A stretch of 64,000 nucleotides of DNA from contig NC_037254.1 of NCBI RefSeq assembly GCF_000002425.4, positions 23,131,661 through 23,195,660 of the forward strand. The letters run 5' to 3'. The translations under genes were made by a program, and so were the position numbers. Positions 48,968 to 61,499 of this stretch are shown here, one piece after another; positions within the stretch are counted from its first letter, which is position 1, and each line of letters opens with the position of its first letter. The DNA is from Physcomitrium patens (taxonomy: Eukaryota; Streptophyta; Bryopsida; Funariales; Funariaceae). The notes beneath the pieces are model-generated. The model was not told the origin of the DNA and did no database searches. It worked only from the letters and a program-made list of their open reading frames with translations.

Positions 48968-49815
48968 CAAATTGATGGACAAACGGAATAGGTAAATCAA
49001 ATTCTAGAGCAATATTAGAGATGTACCATCAACTATCATCAAGATGATTGGACAACTCTTGTACTATTGACAGAGTTTACACATAATAATCTAGTATATT
49101 TTTCTACTCAACAAACATCTTTCTTTACTAATTATGGTTATCATCCACGTCTTGATACTTTTGACTTTACAAAAGTTGATAATCCTACGGCAAAAGATTT
49201 AACAAGTCGCTTGTCAAAGCTACATACAACAATGAAGTTACAATCAAAAGAAGCTCAAAAATAACAAAAGATCAACGTAGATGCCTATCGCAAGGAGCAA
49301 CCACAATATAATATGGGTGACAAAGTATGGTTACTTCATTGTAATATCAAGACTACTTGTCCTTGTGATAAATTAGATTATTGTAGGCTGAGACCTTTTC
49401 CTATTTGTGAACAAATCAATCCTATTGTCTATCGATTATATCTACCAGAGTCTATGAAGATCCTTAAGAACAACATGTCTTTGACTTGAATAGATGGCGA
49501 GATACAACATGTTTGGTATCACGACCTTGGAAGAGACTCTCGATGTTTAGTGATTTTATTAGAGGTAGGAACAACTCCTGACGGTGTTCTAAATGTTTTA
49601 TTTGAAGGAAGTTATAAAGGCCTCAACAATGACCAAATAAAATGGTGGTCTTTTTGCCTTAGTATGAAATATTATAAATGGCTAAAAGGACCTATCAACC
49701 ATCTTTGAAGAGAGCAAAGATCGGAGTATGTAGCAAATATAATTTGTCGCAACTTGGACTTCTTCAACATATGAAGACCGCTCGTTGTAGAACTCGTTCC
49801 TAGAAAAGGGGGTAA

Positions 49816-50364
49816 TATCATAGACATATACACTTACCTCAATAGTTACTTATATGATTAAGTAGAAGTAGGTAAATATAAAATAATTTCATAAAGTCTT
49901 TTAGAGAAGCTTTCTAGAAGCTCTATAGACACGGTTTTGACTTTATATGTGTTTGTAGGTTAGAAACTTGGCCAAAAAGCTAACCATGTATTGATAGCTT
50001 ATGAAACAAGTTATCTCCATATAATAGCTTGTGGAATAAGTCAACTACATGGCACATACAAAGATAACTTGCCTTGCAAGATAAGACATGTGGCTAGCAA
50101 AATCAACATATGTTGGAGGTCCTATAGGACATCACCACGTGGCTCTTAGTTAGATAGTATATATGGAGGCAAGAGTGAAGCCTTCTTCACTCTTGTCAAT
50201 GCTTTTCTAGTCTTAGTCTTGTTTCAAGTCTTTCTAGTCTTCTTGTTTTTGGCAATAGCTATTCTAGTTAATATTACATGATCTTTTGAGTGACTTTTTA
50301 GTTCTCTTGAGTGATAGAAGAGTGTATTGAGGATTCTCTTTCTTTGAGATTCATGTCCTTAAAA
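49816..50364 (+). repeat. 3' LTR of element C (right arm)
   Basis: Mirror of 2222-2770. Confidence 0.9.
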
Positions 50365-51764
50365 AATACATGTTATTTAACATATTTATATAATATAAAT
50401 ATTACCATTATATATATATATAGGAAAATTTAAATAGATCTAGGTTTTTAATAAATTGACCTATTCGTGATGAATAATATGATAATTATGATAAACATAG
50501 TTGATTTTTATTGGTTTTGGATCCAATGGTGGAAAAATAAATCTAGAGGTCATTTTTTATTTTATGTGATGGTTAAAATGAATGAATCAATTTTTAAAAA
50601 GCATGGATCTATCTAAGATTTCTTTATATATATATGAATTATATTAAAATAATATTTTTTATTATTATATAATTTATTATGTTAAAAAATAATTTGATAT
50701 TTTAATATTGGTATATTCATTTATTGTTTGAAAATAAATTATATAATATTTTATCAATTCTATTAATTTTTAAATTTCTTTCAAATAAGAATATTATAGA
50801 ATGCATTATGGAAATGCGCAAGAATATTTTACATATCCAAAAGTTTGTTTTCAATCCAATTTTTTACAAAAGAATTAAATATTATAGTAGAAATAATAAG
50901 AAATTAAGATGAATTTATAATTATAATTTTTTTTAATAGTTTTTATTTTATGATAAATAAAAAAATTATCATTAAGAGGAAAAAATCATAGAAGATGGTA
51001 TTCATGTGTTATGGATAACTGATCACATATTCTAAAGAAATTCATATCTATAATGGCCACGAGTCAATTCAATATTATAAAATCATGTTAAGTTATAATT
51101 TTTTTAAACTTGATCTTTTTAATAATATAAAAATTATTATTTTGCAATAACCATGATTTAATTTGTGATTACATAGGTATCCTTATGCATATAGACCAAA
51201 ATACTATAGAAAAGATGTTAATCATTTAAAATCTAAAAATAAAAAGATTCTTGCTAGATCATTTATTTGGTATTGTATCCATCTATTGGTGAAATAATAT
51301 ACTTCCATTAGAAACATACTAAAAAAAATAATGACATTCTTTATGGATGTTCATTTAATTAGAAGAAAAACTGAAGTGAATGCACAATAAATACACAACT
51401 TAAGAATTAGATTATCACCAACCTAAAAAATGGTCTTACTTCTAAACAAGTAGTTTAAGAGCATAGATTTTTATGCTCAACTAAATGGACAAAAGCTATT
51501 ACATATTCTAAAGATGATTACCTATTTATTGAATATGTAAGACATTATAAAGATAAAATTTTAAAAAAACAATAGAATAGACATAAAAAATTTATTTTAA
51601 AATTTTAATAAATCAATTTTATAAAATATAAATTTAATATTTTTACTATATAAATATAATATTTTTTTAATTACCATTAGTTTAAAAAAAATATTATATT
51701 TATTACTAGAATTCAAATTTTTATGCACAAAATAATGCTCATAAAATACAATAAGATTTTTTTA
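50365..51764. other. AT-rich outer part of the right arm
   Basis: Mirror of 823-2221. No gene is recognised. The similarity ends in an A/T run near 51764. Confidence 0.6.
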
Positions 51765-52483
51765 TTACAGCAGATTCTGTATTTGAGATTAACAACTTAA
51801 TGCACCATTTATTTATCTTGGTTGTATTTGATAAGTTGGATTACTATTCTTTGATAAAAATAAGAAGATACATGTGATTGGTTGTTGGCTTTTAAAATAA
51901 TTATAAATTATAAAGGTTTCACATAGGTACCATCTTTTTTTTTATTATATACAATGCAATAAAAGAACAAAAACAAAATCAAGTTACTTTTTTATTTGAC
52001 TATTTATCATTCAAAAATGTACATTTCAATGCACAAGTATATTTGTGTACCTTTTACTTATTAATGAATCAGAAACACAAATCCAGTAAAACAAATATGA
52101 GATGATTCATTTATAAAATGTGAGGTATATAATGAAATTAAAAGAATAAAATGTTTATTATATGTATATAATTTTTTATTTCACATGCAAAAGATGCATT
52201 AGCGAAGGTATCTCAATAATTTAATGTATAAAAAATAAGAGAATATGAGAAAAAAAAAATCTGAAATATATGATAAGTTTATAAATCCATAATATTTTAT
52301 GTGTGTACTTGCACTTGTTTGGAATTTATTGATATAAGTAGATTTTGTTAAGTTTTTAAATATGATAATATTTATTTTTATATTAATATACTAAATTAAG
52401 ATTTTAATTTTTATTAAACATAATAATTAATTTATAAAAAAATATAAAATTTTTAAATAGCATTTTTTTATATTTTATTTATT
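51765..52483. other. AT-rich intergenic DNA
   Basis: Nothing recognisable beyond A/T-rich runs. Confidence 0.5.
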
Positions 52484-53020
52484 TTGAATGCATTTTTTAC
52501 TTACTATGATATATCATTTTATATTGTAGATCTATGGTTTGTAGGATTACAATGCCTACTTTATGCCGATCATGATATTAATAATAGTATTGAATCATAT
52601 TATGGTAGATCAAATAAATGGTTGAATGATTTAATAAAAAAAATTGAAAGAAAGAAGAATGAATTGATTGATGTGGCATCTTGTGATTTATTTTGTCACC
52701 ATTTACATTTACATGGATTAGAATAATAATAATAAATTATATCCATTAATACCATAGAAAAAAATAATTGATCAAGTATTTGAAAAGCTTTGAATATTTT
52801 TAAAGAAGACTTTTTGGAGCCGTCTTCTACACATACTTTTTGGTAGGTGAAGTCTTAAGGTTACAAAGATCCTAAACCTCGGTGTGTTATTCCAGAGCCT
52901 TTTCAAGATGATGCATATTATTTTGTAAGCATGCAATGAAAGGCAACTTAAGCAAGCACCAAAATGTAATCTTGCTTGATTTTTAAATAGATTGTCATGC
53001 AACTACAGGGTAAAAATTAT
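52484..53020 (+). pseudogene. Decayed transposase-like relic with SWIM-type segment
   Basis: The open frame 52484-52726 contains WFVGLQCLLYADHDINNSIE followed by SYYGRSNKWLND, which resembles the NNxxESYHxxLKxW segment of MULE/FAR1-type transposases. About 200 bases later, frames read IPEPFQDDAYYFVSMQ, then CNLA, a stop, FLNRLSCNY, which looks like a worn SWIM zinc finger (CxCx-n-CxH). The relic carries frame changes and stops between and within these blocks. No terminal inverted repeats were found. It could instead be a relic of a host gene with the same domain. Confidence 0.35.
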
Positions 53021-55315
53021 GTAGAACATATTTTGGTAGCAAAGAAGGAGATTTAGGAGCTATGGTGTTATCTTCTACTTTAGGTAATATAAGTGGTTTT
53101 AAAAATTCTTTCTCATGAAGAAAAAAAATAAAATAAAACTTAATTGTTGATTGTTAAGAAATAAAAAATGAAGTTGACATAGAAGTGCGTAGTAAATCAA
53201 TTATAGAGTTAAAAAAAAAAATTAAGAAAAAGACAAAAGAGGCATGTAATAATAATGATATAAAAGTAATAGATAGTAGAGATTATTTTTTTATTACTAA
53301 ATTTAAAACACTTTCAAAAAGAAATAGTAGTAAAGCAAGTAGATTACAAAAAAGAAGTCATATTCTTATTAACTATCTTATGATGGTTTTGGAACCTATG
53401 ATAGATATTCAAAGTATTTCTATAATAATAAAAAATAATATGTAAAGAATTGTATGAGATTAAAATATCGAGTACTTCTTCTAAATGATAAAAACATACT
53501 ATTTAAAAAGAATAATACATATTTTTAATTTTAATATAAATATTAAAATAATTTAATATTATATAATATAAAATATTTATTCTTGTGTTTTTTTTATAAT
53601 TTAGGATTGAATATAATATTTAATAAATAAAAATCCTTCTATTTTAATACAGATATCTTCATGATATTTTCATATTTTGAAAATGAAATTTGTATTAAAA
53701 AATAAGTATAGTACAAATTCTGTTTACACAACAAAGTTTATGGTTTCAACATTATAAAATTAGATATATCACATAATATTATAAATTAAATAATAAAATA
53801 AAATAATAATTAATCTTTTGAGGTGATTTATCTTTTTTAATATATATATCAAATATTTAAGTCTTAAATTACAATAAGGTACTATAAGATTTTATATTAA
53901 TCAATCTTTTTTATATATTCTTTAAAAATCTTTAGTATACAAAATATATTTATGTAACTAGTTTTTCATTTAAAAATTATAAAAAAATAGATTATTTAAC
54001 TTATGTGATTTTAAATATCCTCACAAATTGCTCTTTACAATGCTATTTTTTGAAATCCTACATTGAAAAATCATATTCACAAAGTAAACTTATTCAAAAG
54101 AGTTATTAGTATTATTATTATTATTATTATTTGGATATCTTTTAAAATAAATTATTGATACATATATTATAATAAAAATAATAAATATTAGAAATTAATA
54201 GTTTTTATCAATAAAAAATAAGATTATAAATTTTTAATAAGTAAAATTTATACAAATTTATTATTATTATTAAATCTAACTAGAATCAAGACTAGATCTA
54301 ATTTTAGAAAAACATGGCCTTGGTAGCAATAGTAGCCTTGTCCATAAAGAACATGCAAGTTATAGCTCAACTAATGCTTCCTTCTTCTCTCCTTCCCCCT
54401 TCTCTCTATGAAAGATGTGTAGTGGGAGGTCTAAGCTCAACTCTTCTATTCCAAGCTTTATATTTTATAGGCACAAAAATTTCTATCCAACTAATAATAA
54501 TATGTCTTCAAAATATTGGAATATAATATATTTTTATTTTTTAAAAAAGATCCATGTGAAATGAAAAAATTGTTTGCTTGTTTTGTTTTGTTTTGTTTTT
54601 TTAAATTGTTCTTTGAGAGTAGGTTTTAGACACTTATAAAAAAAAACAATTCTAAAAAATAACTAGATATATATCATCTATATGGATGATAATAATTTAA
54701 ATTTGTTCTAGCCAAGTATCTTTTTTGACCTAATTCTTTGTACCAACTAAATGTAAATTTTATGTATAAATATTAATTTTTAAATTTTATATCAGTGCAA
54801 ATAAGTATGTACCATTTGTAAGTACAATTAGAATAGAGGTCTAATTATAATCAATTTTATTTAATGCCACTTTTGCTAAGATTATTTTTATTTATTATTT
54901 ACAATGGTTTGTTCTTATTTAATGTAATAATGATATTTACAATATAAAATATGAATATTCAAAGAATGTTATTTGATTCTAAAACATTTTTTTCAAAGTC
55001 TTTTGTGGGTGAAATAAGAAATTAAATTGGTAATATTTAAATTTTCTTACAAAAATATAATATATTTATTTATTGAGTGAATACCATTTTATATCAATAA
55101 TATTCATTAATACCATATATTATTTTTAATTCAATTCCTTTTTTGTTTCATAATGGAAGATGTGAAATTTCAATGTTAATTTTTTACAAAATAATGACAA
55201 TGAAATAAAATTAAAAGCTATAAAAACCAAAGAACTAACTTTAAAAAATATTCTTTATATTATTATTAATTTGGGTTTATCTTAATTTTTTTTCAAAGAT
55301 GTAATATTTTTTTAA

Positions 55316-55356
<41 letters not shown>

Positions 55357-56600
55357 GCTTTTCTATTTAAATATTTCAAAATAATATTCATATTATAAAA
55401 CTAAAAACACTAATCAAGAACTTAAGGTTGTAAGGGATCTGGAATTAAAGCAATGAAAAAATGTATTAGAAAAAATTGTATATTGATTTAAAAATTAAAT
55501 GAGAAATGAATCATTAGAAGAAAACTTCCTATCTCTATCTATAATTAAAAACTGTGTGCTTATGAGTTCTTTTTGTAACAGTTTATGTTAGTATCAACTT
55601 ACTTACCTCAACAATCTATCTCTAAATAATTTCAATGTTACATCTCAATATTTAATTAAAAGATTCTATATAGATGGTTATATTTTAGTATTTATTTGTA
55701 GATACTTCAAAATTAAATGATTAACATTTTTACTACTGCTGCATAGAAAATTTAACAAGAGAAGAAGCTAAACAACTTATCGTAGATACATTTATCGTTT
55801 TAAATTTAAGCCAATCAAATTATATGTATGTATATATATTGGTAAAATATGCATTTAAAGAATTTTACACAATGACTTCTTGTATGCAGTTTGTGAGTTA
55901 AAAAAGAATCAGTTAAAAGAATCATATTTATAGATTTGTTTCAGTGAATGAATACAAATTAAAATGAAATAAATCTTATATAAATTAATTTTTTTAGAGA
56001 TGTAGTACCAGAAATTGTAAAGCAATTAGAAAAATATTTCAGGCTTAAGAGAGTTATTTCTTTTGGGAAATATTATTACATGATTTATAAGTATACATTA
56101 GCAAACATGCCAATTTTAAGTTTATTGACTTAGCAGTTGGCTAACTGCCAATATGAATGTGTAAGAATTTTCATCACACATGTAGTCATGTTGTTATAAT
56201 TTAATCAAATGTTGTTTAAATCTGTGTGTCAAAGTGGTGATTGAAAAGTTAATGTATGCATGCATGATAAATTTCTAAGTGTCTACCTATTAGGCATTTA
56301 ATATGTACAAAGGATATAATAATAAATGAAAATGCCACCAAATTTGGTGGCGTTTTGGAGCCCCTAATAACAACCACAACTCAGAAAATTACAAAAGATA
56401 ACCATAGTCAAGTTGACAATTTATTTTTTTATTTCTTCTATTGTTGGTGTTGAAAATTCATAAAATAAAGTGAATAACAATGGTGTGGGACTTAGCAACA
56501 GGGGCTCCAAAATGGCATTTCATTTTCATTCAATGCAAAAATTGCAGGGCTGAAGTCCCATCCATATGACCAAGCTAGCCAACCCACACTAGAATTTCAC
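53021..56600. other. AT-rich intergenic DNA
   Basis: Short open frames (53185-53445, 54314-54526) resemble no known family; the first, Lys-rich, could be the tail of the transposase-like relic. A TA microsatellite lies at about 55318-55352 and a TTTTG repeat near 54580-54598. Confidence 0.5.
55318..55352. repeat. TA microsatellite
   Basis: Alternating TA for about 35 bases. Confidence 0.85.
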
Positions 56601-58241
56601 CCACACTAAATCTCTAAGCTCACACATCCCATCACTTCCCACATATTCAGTGTGCCGTTCTTCAACCGGCCACGCCGGTCAAACAGAGACCGGCCATTGA
56701 ACCAACCAAGGGGTGCAGCCCAATCAGCACGTCCAAAAAAAAGAATCATACGTGTCCTCGCGGGAACTACGTGGCAGATTCCCGCCATGAAGGGCCCAGT
56801 CCAACTGGCGAAGGGTAATTACTCGCGCATCTCGCACTTGGGTTGGCGGCCACTGTCACACGACTGAGGTCGAGTTTTAGCATAGTGGGAATCTATGCTG
56901 GAGAATCGAGAACAGCGTCTGAATCGAACCTTATGAGATATATGCTGACCCGCGTCCATGTCGCTCAATGGGCGTGGATGCCACTAACCTAAGCTTTGAG
57001 GTCTGACTTGGCTAAGCAAACTGGGGGCTCTGATTGTCTTCTGCTGCATTCGCAGCACTCTATCTTTCCATTTCAAGTGCGAGTCATCACGGTTCATTGC
57101 GATTCGGGGCTTCATGTATGTTGCCAGGGTGACTTCCACTGCTTTCGTACCCTTGTTTTTTGGTGCTGAACGGTGGGGTATCAAAGGTGGAGGAAGAGGA
57201 GGAGGAGGAAGAAGGTATATTTCACGATCGGGTTGTGTTTCATAGCATGGTGTTAGTTTTGTATGAGTTTTGGCTTTGTGGGCATTGAGGGGTTTATCAT
57301 CTTCTGATGTCGGTAAGTTTGGATTATCGGAGCTTATTGTGTGTGTTTGGTGATCGGGAGATGTTTCAAGAGTTGGATCGTGCGGGTTAGGTCTCATGTG
57401 TGTTGGTTTGGTTATTGCTTTTTTTTGGGTTGGCTTGCTTCTTATTGCGAAACGATGGTGCTCTAGCTTTCGGTTGATGTGTTAGGGTGTGCATAGAAGG
57501 TGCAGAATTGTGGTAGTCTATTTCTTTTTTTCTATTTTTGTGTTTCTCTGGCCGTGGGTTGAAGATCGGATGACATTGTCTCTGCAGTTATTCGATCTCT
57601 GAAAGCTGTGCCTCGATTTTAGTCACCATATTGTGAGAACTCACAGTTGCATTCTGTCGCGTTTGTTGGCGAACTCATCATTCGCGATTGTAGTTGAGAA
57701 TATGCCGGGAATTATGGTTATGAAGATTAAAGAAAGCATAATTGCTTTAGGTGTCATAAGTGATGCGTCGTAGTGACCTGTTGGTTTTTGATTTTATATT
57801 CTAACTTACATCAGATTTTGTCACGTCTCTCTTCACTTCTTCCTGACTGGAATACTCGAGTTTCCGTCTTCAGGTTTTTAGTCTGGGGATTGTGACCATG
57901 TTCTTTGTGGCATTTTGTGTCGTCCGTGGACTTTTTGAAGGGTCGGGTACGTGGATCATGAATTTTGCAATCTCAATATTATAATTTTTGCCGCAATGCT
58001 TGAATATTGTTGCGTATATATCAGTCAGATTCCGACTCCACTGCATTGAGTATGTACCCTCTTGTAGTCGAAGGTCCTTGCATGGTTCAGTGTCATTTGA
58101 GAGTCATCTGAGTTGTCTGGCAACATTTTATAGTGGCCATTATTATTATCCTGTGGTCTTCACTTCCGAACCGGGCTGTGTTTTGTATTACAGGAAACCT
58201 GAAACCTTGCAGCATCATATAACAGTGGCTTGGATCTCGTC
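56601..58241 (+). promoter_or_regulatory. Promoter and 5' leader region of the RETICULATA-RELATED gene
   Basis: The base composition changes to a more balanced one, as expected for a gene neighbourhood. TTTTGTATTACAG ending at 58193 looks like a splice acceptor, so a 5' UTR intron is likely, possibly with a donor near AAGAAG|GTATAT at 57212. The transcription start cannot be fixed. A minus-strand open frame at 56984-57397 is Pro-rich and resembles nothing known. Confidence 0.45.
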
Positions 58242-59530
58242 ATGGCTTCAGCTATGGCTGGCCTGGTAACACTGCCTTCCTTGCAGGGCATCACGGTGGA
58301 ATTGTCTCCCTCTCTAAATTCGTCTAGGATCTCCAGGCGACGCATTTCGTGCTCTCTTGAGTCCACTTCCATATCATGCTTTGGAAGGAACCCAATTATT
58401 TCAGGTACTTCCTCTTCTGTAGCGTTTCAAGGGCATTGTTTTTCAAGTTTTAACACTAATCTAGACGAAATCTGAGGCGTTGATTTCCAAATAGTTATTG
58501 TTGATTGAATTCGAGGTTGGTTAGGGCAGGTCCAGCATATGCTGTTTGTGATCCTCCTCACAGATCGTCTTCTCCAGGACATTCACATATGCCACACTTA
58601 CGGGCCTCCGCTTCCTCTGGAGCCCTTGGAGGCGACGAGCCAAGTTTAAGTCTCGGAGGTGGCGGAAATGGCGCAGGCCTTTACGGGGGTGGTTCGGGGG
58701 GTGGAGGCGGAGGTGACTCCTCTGGTAAAGGTGAAAGTGAAGGAAAATCCCCTGGCGGAATATTTGGTGTATTCTGGAAAGGCTGGAATGACAGGGTTCG
58801 TGCGGACCCCCAATTTGCTTTCAAGGTGTTGATGGAAGAAGTTGTTGGTGTGGGAGCATGCGTTCTTGGCGACATGGCTTCTAGGCCCAACTTTGGTCTG
58901 AATGAGCTTGATTTCGTCTTCTGCACACTCGTGGTGGGTTGCATAGTAAACTTCAGTTTGATGTACATGCTAGCCCCAACAAGCGCTGCTGGAGCCGTGG
59001 TAACTCGTCTTCCAGGAATTTTCGCCGGCTGTCCAGCTGGACATATGTTCGAGCCTGGAAATTATTCCTTAGTCAATCGTGCAGGTACTTTTATATACAA
59101 ATGTGCACAATTTGCAGTGGTTGGGTTCTTTGCAGGACTCGTTGGTACAGCCATCTCGAATACTTTACTAATGGTCAGGAAGAAGATGGATCCAGAATTT
59201 GTTGTGCAAAATGAACCTCCGCCGACACTTTTAAACGCTATCACTTGGGGTCTTCACATGGGTTTGAGCAGCAACTCTCGCTACCAGTCCTTGAACGGTC
59301 TGGAATTTGCTCTTGCAAATAAGCTACCCCCACCAGTCTTCAAAACCGGTGTGTTTACGCTTCGTGCTCTAAACAATGTACTCGGTGGTTTCTCTTTTGT
59401 GGCTCTTGCCCGCATCACTGGCTCCCAGAAATCTAGTGCTCCTCCTGCTCCCTCAGAGACTGCCACAGAGGAGAAGCTCTTGGAAGCCGTCGATGAAGAC
59501 GAAGATGAAACTTTTCGAAGTCGTCCATAA
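58242..59530 (+). CDS. RETICULATA-RELATED family protein (DUF3411), chloroplast envelope
   Basis: Exons 58242-58404 and 58530-59530, intron of 125 bp with donor TCAG|GTACTT and acceptor GGGCAG|GTCC, both phase 1, joining to a Gly codon at residue 55. The product has 387 residues. Residues 1 to about 70 are rich in Ser and Arg and poor in acids, as in a chloroplast transit peptide. A Gly-rich linker spans about 97-116. The DUF3411 domain runs from about 137 to 351, with LMEEVVGVGACVLGDMASRP, PTSAAGAVVTRLP, and SSNSRYQSLNGLE, and has hydrophobic segments near 185-202, 249-269 and 334-350. The tail after 355 is acidic. Family members in Arabidopsis sit in the plastid envelope and affect leaf mesophyll and plastid development; the precise activity is unknown. 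The gene looks whole. The ATG at 58242 is chosen because it opens the transit-like exon; a second Met lies four codons on. Confidence 0.88.
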
Positions 59531-61001
59531 ATAGATATGGAGTGAATTGTAGATGGTGAATTCCATCTATGTTCTTAGTGGAGATTTGGTGCGAGGTCAG
59601 CAGGATTATTAATTAGCCCAATATTGCTCAGTCATTGAAGCTCATCTGATGCTTATGATAAAGAGTTGTTCCCTAACCTGACTGTTTGCTTTGCTTTGCT
59701 TTAGTTTGTTTTTTTCTTTCTCTTTTACGATACTCCACCGCCAGGTTTTTGTCTTCGCTACTCTCTTTTTTTAAATTTACTCTAGTGACATTAGAAGAAG
59801 GTTTTAGGCCTCTATCGGTTGACATCAAAGAGCTTATTTTCAGGTAGCGGTATGGTGCAATTGTATTCCCTAAAGTCTCACGTTTCTCTAGGGGTTACCA
59901 ATCCATCGTGTTGTGGTAAATTTTTAGATAATAACTTCAATTCTGTGCCAACTGAGAAAGTCTGATTTTTTCTGTCAGGTATCTACGCATTGAAGAATTT
60001 GTTCTTAGACTACGTCTCCAACTTCTGTACAAGATAATCATAACCTTGGCAGAATGCTTGTTTGTTTGTCAATTCCAAAAATTCAAACTGTGTAGCTTCA
60101 TCAGTACCCAGATAATCTTGTTCAGTATTTTTCTAATGTTCTGATGTATCTCTACACGTGATGACGTTCGAATGTGAACCTTGTTAAGTTGATCAATTTC
60201 CAACACGTTTTTTTTTTAAGGTTTCCATTTCGCAAAGGTGGGTACACTCATGCAAGGTGTGAATTGTTGCAAATGCTCTTGTATCAAACCAATGTCCGGA
60301 AATCTCGAGATCGCTTCAAGTCAATTCACTAAGTGTGCGAACTAGACGTTTGCATTTCTGCCACTACAAGTCCCATGACAGTGCATCTGAATTCCCAAAA
60401 ATAAGTCATTACTCTGTTATTCCAGTGTGAGGGAAGTCAAAGACCGCAGATGTAGAGCTTGAAGCCATATCGCTATAGAATAGCGAGGATTTGAGTTTTA
60501 ATTGTGACGAGCTGTAAAACCTTCCATTCTCCAGTAATCTTCACAGCTCAAGGCAATTAGATAAGGGGGACTACTAAATTACTTGGTGAGAAGAGAACTG
60601 TCATTGCCTTCACAGCAAGTCCCTTTTTTTGGACTGATTTACTCATCCAAATAGAGAGAAATGTAACAAAATTTTATTCAAGTAGATAGTCAAGGTGGAC
60701 TACCTCCATTAGCTTGCCCTAGCTTAGCCTTCTTCCATTTCAAGGGAATGTATTTTTGTTAATAGTCCTATTTTTGTGCAAATCAAGAAAATTATTGATT
60801 TAGATTAAAGTGGTACAAATTGGATTAGTAAGAATGAAAGAAGGTTTTATCAATTTTTATATTTTAATATATATAGATATATATTGCCATTGTAACTATT
60901 TTTTAGAAGACCTTATTCAATGACAATAGGATTGCCATTCTACTATTGTGGCTATTTTTGTAGAGGTTTTTATATTATTATCATTGTAACAAAAGTTTAA
61001 G
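59531..61001 (+). other. 3' UTR and downstream DNA of the RETICULATA-RELATED gene
   Basis: The first few hundred bases have the T-rich, balanced composition of a plant 3' UTR. No further gene is seen. From about 60700 the DNA turns AT-rich. Confidence 0.5.
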
Positions 61002-61490
61002 TGTCAAGGACATGAATCATAATAAAACTCTAAAGAAGCAATATAATCTTGTGACATTCAAAAAGAAAAAATAGATAAATCAAAGATAGATATAAAATAG
61101 AAATTGGAATGGCTATTGCTAAATACAAAGAAATTAGAAATTCTTAGATTAAGGCAAGAATACAAGAAAGGCATTGATAAGAATGACGAAGAGAAATTAG
61201 AGATTCTTGGATTAAGGCAAGAATACAAGAAAGGCATTGATAAGAACGAAGAAGAGATATCTTACTCTTGCCTATATATATACTATCTAATTAAGAAACT
61301 ATGTGGCAATATTCTATAGGTCATTTGAGACATGTCCAACTCTATGTGTCTAACTTACAAAACAAGTTTTCTACATATGCATTCCATGACCAACTTGTAT
61401 CATAAGTGGTCAAATTGTAAAAGAAGTGGTCAACATGTACAATATATGCCCAACTTGTTGGCCAAGTTTTTAATCTACTAATTACCTATA
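61002..61490 (-). repeat. LTR fragment F of an A/C-family element
   Basis: It begins TGTCAAGGACATGAATC, as in the other minus-orientation LTRs, and contains the TACTATCTAATTAAG and TTGGCCAAGTTT segments. It stops where element E starts. It holds a 63-bp unit present twice (61131-61193 and 61194-61256). Confidence 0.78.
61131..61256. repeat. 63-bp tandem duplication inside LTR fragment F
   Basis: Two units with only a few differences. Other LTRs of this family have a single copy of the corresponding stretch. Confidence 0.85.
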
Positions 61491-61499
61491 AATAATTAT

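Larger units (their letters stand above)
45100..50364 (+). mobile_element. Ty3/Gypsy element C (right-arm copy), broken, contains gap
   Basis: Mirror copy of 2222-8173 with LTRs 45100-45648 and 49816-50364. It carries the same gag, pol and 3' remnants, and the same kind and number of breaks, so it was already decayed when the arm was duplicated. The 100-N gap lies in its pol region (integrase). Confidence 0.9.
40199..51764 (-). repeat. Right arm of the inverted duplication
   Basis: Mirror image of 823-13071. It appears about 690 bp shorter only because 100 N at 48868-48967 stand for about 787 bp of the other arm. One duplication edge falls about 240 bp upstream of the lectin ATG, the other in AT-rich DNA beyond element C. 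Confidence 0.93.

Noticed and set aside
823-51764. The palindrome as a simple foldback sequencing artefact
   Set aside because: A foldback would give arms meeting at a short loop. Here a 27-kb asymmetric spacer lies between them and the arms carry small differences. It is not excluded that the assembly is wrong in another way.
54314-54526. 70-codon frame beginning MALVAIVALS
   Set aside because: It is hydrophobic and AT-rich with no family signature or homologous copy in the window.
56984-57397. Minus-strand Pro-rich frame of 137 codons
   Set aside because: It has no recognisable domain, lies in the leader region of the RETICULATA-RELATED gene, and the Pro run is the complement of a GAG/GGA-rich stretch.
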